Source: Henricia sp. BOLD:AAB3569
Taxonomy: Eukaryota > Echinodermata > Asteroidea > Spinulosida > Echinasteridae
Direction of reading: 5' to 3'
Length of the DNA stretch: 64,000 bases
Assembly (NCBI GenBank): GCA_037783545.1
Contig: JBBELK010000298.1
Span: 4,154,001-4,218,000, forward strand
Part shown: in pieces, positions 34,301 through 43,334 of the stretch
Position numbering within the stretch: the stretch's first letter is position 1
Layout of the letters: every line of letters starts with the position of its first letter
Program-made: the position numbers and the translations under genes
Notes under the pieces: model-generated
Told to the model about the DNA's origin: nothing
Database searches by the model: none
The model's input: the letters and a program-made list of their open reading frames with translations, nothing else

Positions 34301-34845
34301 TTTTGAGAGAAATTGCTGGACTAACCCCTTGTGATTTTGTAAATTTGTCCAAAATTTTATGATTTAGAATTTTCCTTAAAATTGCAGGAAATGTTGCTTA
34401 GAACTCATAGATGATATATTACTTGAATTTGACCTTGACTGCTCATCCATGGAATAAAATATGAAATTTAAAAAAATTCAGAATTTGAGGGGAAATATGG
34501 AATCTTTGGCAAAAATTTTAATTTTTCTTAAAATTAGCTTGTAAAACTGATGAAATGGGTTTCAAACACGCTAAGGAACCATTTCTAAGACATTTTCAAA
34601 AAAGTAATTTTTCGGCCAATTTTGAGAGAAATTGTGATTTTGTAAATTTTTGGCCAAAATTTTATGATTCAGAATTTTCTTTAAAATTGCAGGAAATGTT
34701 GCTTAGAACTCATAGATGATATATTACTTGAATTTGACCTGGACTGCTAATCCATAGAATAAAATATGAAATTTAAAAAATTTCAGAATTTGAGGGGAAA
34801 GTGGAATATTTGGCCAACATTTCAATTTTTCTTAAAATTAGCTCG
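22343..34845. repeat. Satellite array, 40 monomers of about 318 bp
   Basis: The landmark TCCATGGAAT (or a close variant) occurs 40 times from 22421 to 34751. Intervals are mostly 316-320 bp; exceptions are 301 (first), 292 (27182-27474), two of 304 and 305 (last). Each AT-rich monomer runs TTGCAGGAAATGTTGCTTAG, ATGATATATTACTTGAATTT, TCCATGGAATAAAATATGAA, GAATTTGAGGGGAAATATGG, TTTCAAACACGCTAAGGAAC, TTTTCGGCCAATTTTGAGAG, CTGGACTAACCCCTTGTGAT. Central copies are nearly identical; the edge copies are diverged and lack the CTGGACTAACCCC segment. There are no open frames, transposase or CENP-B-box-like motif. Confidence 0.98.
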
Positions 34846-34980
34846 TAAAACCCCTTATGATAAATTTCATAAGGGGTTAGCACAGCAATTTTCTCAATTT
34901 GCCAAAAACAAACTTTTTAAAAATGCCTCAGAAATGCCTCCTTGCGAAAATGTAGCCCCTTTGGAACCTATTTGGGCATT
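34846..34980 (-). repeat. Inverted, diverged satellite fragment closing the array
   Basis: After the last forward monomer, ACCCCTTATGATAAATTTCA, TAAGGGGTTAG forms a 26-bp hairpin. The following bases (CAGCAATTTTCTCAATTTG, AACTTTTTAAAAATG, TCAGAAATGCCTCCTT) match the reverse complement of the monomer. The array therefore ends with a head-to-head inversion. Confidence 0.75.
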
Positions 34981-35498
34981 TTTCCAAACTAAATTCTAAG
35001 AAAAATCTGAAATAACTACTTAAAATTAAGACGATTAATGTTTTCAAGCATACAATATCATTTATTCTTGTACTTGCAAAATAGTATATCCACAAAACAC
35101 ATAATTGTCATAGATAAATCCTTGCAAAATTGTTTTCAACAGAAAGAAGAGAAAGATTAACAGCAATGCATTATCCTACCACGGACACAACAAAACAAAT
35201 AACACTTTCATTTTTATGTAGCGGGTGAAAGCCCAAAATGAAAAACCTGGTTGAAATTGGTGAAACGGCCTAGGCCTACTGGTGAATATTACTATAATGA
35301 ACATAAACATGATTTATAAGCAAGGGTTTTCGACCCCATTCTGAAAATTCCCTACTCATACTCATAATAAGTAGGGACGGGTGTGGTTTAATTTGTGATT
35401 TTTTTTTTCGTCAAATGACTGTTTTCATCCATTCCCGTGAAAAGGTGTGTCTGTCATGCAGATACAATAATTGTCTAATCATATACAAAATCATTCAA

Positions 35499-35828
35499 GC
35501 CCGTGGCGGTGTGGTTTAGGTCACCGACTCGCTATACTTGGGTGAAAGCTTGGGTTTGCGGGTTCGATACCCGGCTGGAGTACCTGTGCCCTTGAGCAAG
35601 GCTCTTAAACACACTTGCACTATCCTTCGGAAGGGATGTAATGCCGTTGGTCCAGTGTGTTAGGTAACGCACTTTAAAGATCCCAGAGCAAGGGGATTCC
35701 CCGGTGTCTCTGGCCGTTTGTAATTCATCATCTTCTCCTCATGGGTTTCCTCACGCTTGCGACACGACAGTGCAATGGGCACTTTTGAGGAATCCTTGGT
35801 TTAATTCAATACCAATAATAATAATAAA
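35499..35828 (+). mobile_element. tRNA-derived SINE
   Basis: The head at 35499-35585 has a box A-like TGTGGTTTAGGT and a good box B, GGTTCGATACCC. A conserved-looking body follows (GTGCCCTTGAGCAAGGCTCT, TTAAACACACTTGCACT, CCGTTGGTCC), and it ends in an (ATA)n tail at 35813-35827. Plus orientation. I do not assign the central domain to a named superfamily. Confidence 0.8.
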
Positions 35829-36157
35829 ATATCTGCACACACCCCACGATATTCCTAACTTTTTGTGAGTACATGTATATTGCAAGTTAAACCGAACGAC
35901 ATGATTGACAAAATTGCTTTTGCAAAAATAATGCATAGAACCTTTGCACCAGCGGCCATGACAGGGGGCAGGTTTTCATATCTAAATGATGTGACAATAG
36001 ATGCACAAAGTGCCTACTCATGCATGACACACAGTTACAATGCAACTCCTTCCAAGATGCATTACCATGTAAAGGGTATATGTTGCTATGCACATTCCCC
36101 CAACATTTCACAATGCCTACATGCCATACACGAACACCAGTGTACCGGTAGTTAATA

Positions 36158-36356
36158 GAAAACAAATATTGACTGCTCTTTATTCAGGTGATGGTGCAAA
36201 CTACCACCCCCCCCCCCACCCACTCCCCCTCACCCCGGTGATCTTGAGACGGCAGGCCTGCATTTTTCCTCCTTGGGGAAAATAGCAGGCCTGCCGTTTC
36301 AAGATCACCTTGGGACGATAGTTGGCACCATCACCCTCATGAGCAGTCAATATTTG
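36158..36356. repeat. Nested hairpin element
   Basis: The outer arms ATATTGACTGCTC and GAGCAGTCAATAT and the inner arms GTGATCTTGAGACGGCAGGC and GCCTGCCGTTTCAAGATCAC pair around a centre near 36270. A C-run of about 13 interrupts the left side. Confidence 0.75.
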
Positions 36357-36922
36357 TATAATAAATCTCATACATTGATTTTTGTGTGTGAAATGATTGG
36401 TATTTCAGGACAAAATTGAATTTTCCCGAGAGCCAAGCCAAAATGCACATTGTCCGCCTGAACGCGAACACCACTACTGGTTGCTTCACGCGTGCTGCAA
36501 AAGCGCGACACAAAAGGTCAAACAACAGTACTCCCACGGAAATTAATCTATGTCGCGTGATCAGCTTTCAACCAATCGGTGAACGAGAATCAATGTACGA
36601 GGTATATAATAACACATAATGCAATACAAAAATTAAAACAAATTCCAATAATGCTTTAAACTAATGGTGGGTTAAATAAAAATTGCACATCGTGATTGTC
36701 AAATAAAGTTAAAGCTATACTGAACCCTGTACATACACTGAGGTACATGTATCTTGCCTTTACGTTGCAACAATGATGCTTAAATAAGTACACTCTATAT
36801 TGAGAAAAATAAAATAAATATAGATGCCATTGTCATATTTGTTGCCCCAGTTTTTGCGACTAAGTAGCAATCTTTACTGTTTCTTAAGACTTTTCACACA
36901 AATATTTATCATTTTTGCAAAT

Positions 36923-37369
36923 GGGTAATTCCTAAAATTAGGGGTCCAAAAGTGTGACATGCTTTTAAAATTGTCTAGTGTGTTTAGTGATTGAGAGTGG
37001 TTTTCCGGTAGAAAATATTTATTTTTATTTCTATAAATGCCACTTAAATTTAACGTTTGTGTGGATATTAAAGGTATCAAGGTAATGCAAACTCATTCTA
37101 CAGCTAATTTTCAATGGCGTAGGTAACCCGGGACACCAAATTCCTATTCAATATAATGGAACAAATTATGAGCCTTTATGGTCTTTTGTTTTAAATATTT
37201 GTCAGTAATCACAGAACAAAATATTCAAGAAATTTGTGCTGTCCCCTGTAATCACAGGCCACAGTCTATTATTGAGAATCTGAGATCATGAGTGGCGATT
37301 TTTGATGCACAGGGTGTCGTACATAACTGGGACACCAAACGTTTTGACCCCTAATTTTGGGAATTACCC
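36923..37369. repeat. MITE with GGGTAATTCCTAAAATTAGG ends
   Basis: The left GGGTAATTCCTAAAATTAGG is inverted as CCTAATTTTGGGAATTACCC. The flanks are AAAT and AAAC, so any 4-bp duplication is imperfect. Same family as 9040-9283. Confidence 0.8.
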
Positions 37370-38533
37370 AAACAGCACATTTCCAAGAAAAGTTGGGCAC
37401 TGTAATACCACTCCCAACCACCCCCCACCACCCCTCCCCCGAGATGCAACACATGGAGAAAATTTATGTTGTAAGAGTTTCTCAGAATAAAGTTTGCCTC
37501 GTAAAAAGGGGCCAATTTTAAAAAGCTGTTTAGTAGAAAAATGTGCTTATAACGCAAAATCTATCTGCTTCGAAAAAAATAGCAAGTTCTGAATCAAATA
37601 CTATAAACAGCAAGACCAAGACTGTGCCAAAAGATTGGTCTCGAGACTGTTTTGAGATCAAGGGGCTTTTCCAAATCTCGGCTTCGTCTCCGTCTCCGGC
37701 TCCATCTCCATGTGGTTTACATGGAGCCCGAGCCCAAGTCAAGCCCTGAACGATACAATGCTAAAACTTAAAGCTAAATGTTAGGCGGGCACGTAGCCAT
37801 TTTTGTTTTTTTTTATCAATTTTGACGCATCTTTGCTGCATCATTTCCATCAGTGAAGTAAATATTACGACATACACTATATGACATATGTAACTACATG
37901 TATACTTACATTGCTGACCCACTGACACACAAATTTAAACTGAGAAATATCTCAATTTTTGCAAATTTAAAATAAATATACAATTCCGTTTTTAAAATTT
38001 TGTACACAACATTTTTTAAACATGGTTCTTATTTAATGACTAAAAATTTATTTAAAAGGAGTTTATAGATTGACACATTATTCCAAAATATCTGTATACA
38101 GTAGTTTCAAATTCAACGTAGATTTGTCCTTTAAATTCCTGTTTTTCTTGTTTTTCAGTGTGGTCGCCTTTCAGTATAAAGCCTCTTTCACGTACGAGTC
38201 AGGCTGGTCGATTTTTGTCTAATCTGCATAAAGCACAATTAATACACTTTTTGTGTTGCTTTTTTAGGTCCATCATTTTGATTGTCACAAAGTCACTGTA
38301 TATTTACACGGTCACAAAACTTTATCATAAAACGTATATTCTTTCGTTCACGGTAATATTGAAGACATTTAAATACAGTACATGGTACGTTAAGGTACAT
38401 TACACAGTCAAACATGTCGAAGAGCACATGCGGTACAGTAAAGCGTCCATGACATTAAATATTCAAGTCGTGTGTCCGACAATTTTCGATGAAAAAGGCA
38501 GCGAAGTAAAAATAATTCCCACAGCGGTAGTAT

Positions 38534-38705
38534 ACAAATACAGCATGGTTTGAGGGGAAGTAGTGGGAATTACTGGTCCCGAGGTGTAGGTCAGCTTGAC
38601 TACCTCTCGACGCGAAGCGGAGGGAGGTAGTCAAGCTGAGCTGACCTACACCAAGGGACCAGTAATTCCCACTACTTTCCAGAAATAAACCATGCTGTAT
38701 TTGTT
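38534..38705. repeat. 170-bp hairpin
   Basis: ACAAATACAGCATGGTTT at the left pairs with AAACCATGCTGTATTTGT at the right, and GTAGTGGGAATTACTGGTCC pairs with GGACCAGTAATTCCCACTAC. The loop is centred near 38613 (CTCTCGACGCGAAGCGGAGG). Confidence 0.85.
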
Positions 38706-38706
38706 T

Positions 38707-39095
38707 TACTACACCTCAGAAATGTTCATGAGCAAATTGACAAAATAACAGATTCAAGGTCAGTATACAATGACAACAAACAATTATTTCGTTGTAATCC
38801 AAACTCAGAAATGTTGCCATTGTTGTTTATGAGCTGCAGAGGTACAGGTCCGTACCATGGCAATAGAGTTGAATTAGTCTGGTTCCGTGAAGATTCCAAT
38901 ACATTTTTTACGAGGCGGGTTCCAGAGGGAATTTTTGGTGCTACCAGAAAAAACTACCGCACGGCAGCCAGTTGGATACTCACCGGGCTGACGTCACCTG
39001 GCCATTTGTGCATTGCATTTTTACTTCCCAATCGCGCGGCTGAATCGGCCAATGACGCGCTCCAATTTGCTTATGAATATTTATGAGGTGTAGTA
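38707..39095. repeat. MITE with TACTACACCTCA ends
   Basis: TACTACACCTCAGAAATGTT at the left and ATATTTATGAGGTGTAGTA at the right form inverted repeats, extended by AGCAAATTG against CAATTTGCT. It abuts the hairpin ending at 38705. Confidence 0.75.
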
Positions 39096-40285
39096 ATCTA
39101 TATTCCAAACCAGTTTCTAAACCTTTTTTTTTTCTTTCTATTCTGTGAACATTTCTTATGTCACTGCATAGATGCTGAAGTTCCCTAAATGATTTTTTTT
39201 GTTTTTTACAAATTGTCAATAAAAATTCCTATAAACCGCTTTTTGAATCTTTTATGTCGCTGCCTTTTCGTTTTAAAGTACAGTACCAAGTCATTCACAA
39301 TTTCTGTTACACGTTAAGCAATCTAATATTGTCTATATACAAAAACCGTGCAATTCGTCACTTGAATAAATAACTCAATTTCAATAAAATATATATATAG
39401 TACTACTCTATTAAAGATGCAATTAACAGTTCAATATATCCAAATTTATTTTGAAGATTAGCATTTTACCATAAATGCTTAGAGAAATTCATAATTTGGT
39501 CTTTAATTTTGACATCAAGGTGCCTCTTTAAGTTAGACATTGTACACCTCAATTTGGGGATTTAAGATTTAGACTATACTCTGTTATATCCTAATACATT
39601 TAAGCAATATACATTTTAAAATCTTTGAATAGTTTTATTAAAATATATTTCAATTTGTTACATAACTCCGTTGCTTTTTTGCCCCGTTACCTTTAAATGG
39701 CCTGCACCCATAAAAATCTCTTCACAAGACCTTACTAACAGATGAATACATACGGTAAGTAGTTTCCAACCGGTTCCAACCGGTTCGAACCGCATTTAGC
39801 CAGTTCAAACCATTAATAAATCCCTCCCCTAATCGGACAAACACTTTTGGCCAAGGTACGAATGTATTACGGGTGACCTAAATGAAATTTGACTAAAACG
39901 GGGTAATGAATACCATTTTAAACACATGATTACCTGGCAAAACTTAATGTGGTGTTTATTTGTTACCATTGCTATCGACACTTAGGGCAGATTCACACTG
40001 GGCTTTTTCGCACATAAATGCGATGCACATCGCTTTGAGAGAATTTTGAGTGAAACGACTCCCTGTGCGCGTGCACGCATTAATGCTGGGACCGTGTAAA
40101 CGTTTAAACGACCGAAATGTAACTATCCGTTTAGAAATATGCTAAACGGATATCCGAAACCTCCTTTTTTAAAGATCTAATGGCAGTTTTGCGCCGCCGG
40201 AAATGTCTTAAAAAACAAAAGACGTGACCGCACGGTGGAGTGCGCTTGTTCTCCCAAACAATCGTGGACGTTTTAGGGAGGTCTA

Positions 40286-40428
40286 AAGCGGGCCTCCCAC
40301 TGTGCGATTTTTGCCACGAATTAGCTACGATTGGGTACGATTGTGTGTAGAGTCTATAGGCAGTCTCCGATAATCGTACCAATTCGTAGGAAATTCGTGG
40401 CAAAAATCCCACAGTGGGAGGCCCGCTT
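40286..40428. repeat. Short foldback with AGCGGGCCTCCCACTGTG ends
   Basis: AAGCGGGCCTCCCACTGTG is inverted as CACAGTGGGAGGCCCGCTT, with further pairing (GATTTTTGCCACGAATT). TAA flanks both sides, which suits a 3-bp target-site duplication. Confidence 0.8.
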
Positions 40429-41535
40429 AACAAAGAGAACAATATCGTCCGCGATTGGCAAGCGAACGTCCGCGATTCGCTCCTGTACAAAACCAACGAG
40501 AGTAAGGAAAAATAGACTATGTCCAAACAAAAGATTGTCAGTGAGTTCACACCTGTGTGTTTTGGTGCCGTGTATGGTTTGCGTGTGCGAGACTCGATAT
40601 TCTCTCGTTCGGCAAAAAAACGCAGAGACCGCCTTAGACAAGGCTACTCTTGAAGTAACATTCAGGAAATTGTAAATGATACGATGGCCTGCAAACACTG
40701 GTTGTGGACTGGTTGTTATAAGTGGTGCAAGTAAAACAAAATTGTAATGGAATCGTGAAATTTATCTGTCTTGTTGTGCAAATACTAAGACAAAACTGCA
40801 TGTTAAAAGCTGGTTAACAGTGATGTACATGTACATAAAAAAAAATAGAACAAAAAATGAGGTCACTATCCTTGGCCAGTACCTGTTGTATTCAACGATT
40901 CGGCCACCAAATCTTGTTGCCTATCCAGCCATTCCAATCTGCTTCATGCTTAACTTGATTCAACATGGTAATAAATAGTTCTGTCTAGCTATACTATATG
41001 TAAACAATTTTTTTTATTTCTCTTTTTTTCTTCAAATTCCTGTTCTCCCGTTTCAAAAATGAGCATTCTCAAAATGTATGAATGCTACTATTAATCAACT
41101 GTTTCATTTTCTTGCAATTCCATTTGCTTCAAAATCTCTCTCAAATATTCAAAACGTTCATCGAAATGGACTTTAAAATTCTACTAATGTGCTTCTTCAA
41201 TGATCAATGTGCATTTGTGCAAACTGTGCTCATCTCGTGCACACAGACACAATGTTGGTGGATCCAGGTGGATCAGGACTAAAGCTGTTGAACTCAACTT
41301 TGTCTCAACTTACTAGCATCAAGTCGGAATCAAGTTCCGAGGACTACTACTCTTGCCTTAAGACATCAGAGCTACATTTTGCCTCAAATTGGTTGACAGA
41401 AAGTGCCCAGGAACTTTTATACTATACCAAAAACTGCACTTTCATAACATCTCATTTAGTACATCTCAGAAGAGGAACTTTTTGGTATGTAAAGTTTTGC
41501 CACGAGCCTGCTGGCTCCTGGGCAAGTACTCATTC

Positions 41536-42768
41536 CTTGTTTCCATGGCATGGAGTGACTGGGAGCATTGCTACTCCCCCTGGATGGGATGCCAGTCTAT
41601 CGCAGGTTTACTCCCAGCATTTAGTTGGGTTTCCCCAACAGGTTGTTAGTTTCCATGGCATGGAGTGAATAGAAGCATTGCTACTCCCCTGGATGGGATG
41701 CCAGTCCATTGCAGGTTTACCCCCGCAGTTAGTTGGGTTCCCAAACAGGTTGTTAGTTTCCATGGCATGGAGTGAATAGAAGCATTGCTACTCCCCTGGA
41801 TGGGATGCCAGTTTATCACAGGTTTACCCCCAGCAGTTAGTTGGGTTTCCCCAACAGGTGGTTAGTTTCCATGGCATGGAGTGACTAGGAGCATTGCTAC
41901 TACCCCTGGATGGGATGCTAGTCCATCGCAGGTTTACCCCCAGCAGTTACTAGTAGTTTGGATTCCCAAACAGGTTGTTAGTTTCCATGGCATGGAGCGA
42001 CTACGAGCATTACTACTCCCCCTGAATGGGATGCCAGTCCGTCACAGGTTTAGTACCCCCAGCAGTTAGTTGGGTTCCCCCAACAGGTTGTTAGTTTCCA
42101 TGGCATGGAGTGACTGGGAACATTGCTACTCCCCCTGGCTGGGATGCCAGTCTGTCGCAGGTTTACCCCCAGCAGTTAGTTGAGTTCCCCCAACAGGTTG
42201 TCAGTTTCCATGGCATGGAGTCACTAGGAACATTGCTACTCCCCCTGGATGGTATGCCAGTCCATCCCAGGTTTACCCCTAGCAGTTAGTTGGGTTTCCC
42301 CAACAGGTTGTTAGTTTCCATGGTATGGAGTGACTATGAGCATTGCTACTCCCCCTGGCAGGGATGCCAGTCTGTCGCAGGTTTACCCCCAGCAGTTAGT
42401 TGAGTTCCCCCAACAGGTTGTCAGTTTCCATGGCATGGATTGACTACGAGCATTGCTACTCCCCCTGGATGGGATGCCAGTCCATCGCAGGTTTACCCCC
42501 AGCAGTTAGTTGGGTTTCCCAAACAGGTTGTTAGTTTCCATGGCTTGGGGTGATTACGAGCATTGCTACTCCCCCTGGATGGGATGTCAGTCCATCCCAG
42601 GTTTACCCCCAGCAGTTAGTTGGGTTTCCCCAACAGGTTGTTAGTTTCCATGGCATGGAAGTGAATAGAAGCATTGCTACTTCCCTGGATGGGATGCCAG
42701 TCCGTCGCAGGTTTACCCCCAGCAGTTAGTGGCGTTTCCCCAGCAGGTTTTTAGTTTCTATGGCATGG
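41536..42768. repeat. Minisatellite, about 12 copies of about 110 bp
   Basis: Each unit carries TTTCCATGGCATGGAGTGA, GCATTGCTACTCCCCCTGGA, TGGGATGCCAGTC and GGTTTACCCCCAGCAGTTAG. Copies start about every 108-112 bp and differ by small substitutions and indels. Open frames inside it (41207-41668) are repeat artefacts. It lies just 3' of the PITPNM stop, possibly in its 3' UTR. Confidence 0.9.
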
Positions 42769-43007
42769 TCCGACACTATCCATAGCACCAATGTGCCTCT
42801 AGTAAATTTTTGTTTTGAGAATGGTAAAAAATGTTTGAAGCACTTCTTTTGCCCAAATCACAATTATCGGACAGAATGTGTATTCAATGCTCAAAAACCA
42901 GGTGTATGTGCATGTAACTTGAGTGCTACATTTTCAATCTGCGTGTACAACATGGCGGAATCCCCAACAAACACAGGGCTAAATTTTAATACAACAATCT
43001 GACCATA

Positions 43008-43334
43008 CTATATTTCAAACTTGACGCTCGGTTGCGACTTCGGCATTTTGAAGCTGCCGCCTGGCGAAAAGGGTCGCGTCGTCGGGGCTTTGGCTTGCAT
43101 GTTGGTCGCGCTGCTACTGCTGCGAAAACTCCCCGAGGTACCTGGCTTAGGGCGCACCGCGCCGCCTCCGTACGATACTGTCCTGGCGGCAGTTTGCTTG
43201 CCGCTGCGCTGGTGGTGGGCCTGGCCGGGGAGACTGAAACAGCCCTTGCGGAGGATTAGCCGAGAGTTGCCTACGGCAGGACGCGTGTGGCTGGCTAGGG
43301 CGTCCAAGTGTGCTGCATAGCCACCGCTAAGAAT
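43008..43334 (-). CDS. PITPNM: PITPNM last coding exon (109 codons with stop)
   Basis: After a long polypyrimidine tract and ACTAG it reads [18 protein letters not shown], then [15 protein letters not shown], and ends PSVKFEI-stop. From memory, the first part matches the FLSDGYVAHL-type end of LNS2 and the second the LRKGSFGLPGQ-type motif of PITPNM tails. The rest is low-complexity, rich in Ser, Gly, Pro and Lys. It is GC-rich compared with its surroundings. The preceding intron is 6.4 kb. Confidence 0.85.
   Translation of the reverse strand: MLSGGYAAHLDALASHTRPAVGNSRLILRKGCFSLPGQAHHQRSGKQTAARTVSYGGGAVRPKPGTSGSFRSSSSATNMQAKAPTTRPFSPGGSFKMPKSQPSVKFEI

Larger units (their letters stand above)
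34990..43007. other. Intergenic spacer between satellite and PITPNM stop
   Basis: No protein gene is recognised in these 8 kb. They contain a SINE, several foldback/MITE elements, a C-run at 36208-36220 and a 110-bp minisatellite, each listed separately. The part next to 43007 must include the PITPNM 3' UTR. The longest open frame (38158-38553, 131 codons) runs into a hairpin element and resembles nothing I know. Confidence 0.7.

Noticed and set aside
22343..34845. CRISPR-like array
   Set aside because: The whole 318-bp unit is repeated, with no unique spacers, in animal DNA.
38158..38553. 131-codon open frame on the plus strand
   Set aside because: It runs into a perfect hairpin element, has no recognisable domain, and its composition matches the AT-rich spacer.
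40131..40698. Overlapping open frames on both strands of 114-139 codons
   Set aside because: They are read-through of an inverted-repeat element (40286-40428), which naturally mirrors frames on both strands.
41207..41668. 153-codon open frame
   Set aside because: More than a third of it is translated minisatellite, and the rest has no family resemblance.
43021..43320. 99-codon plus-strand frame with a hydrophobic stretch
   Set aside because: It is opposite the PITPNM last exon. The minus strand has a strong pyrimidine tract, acceptor, family motifs and a matching phase.
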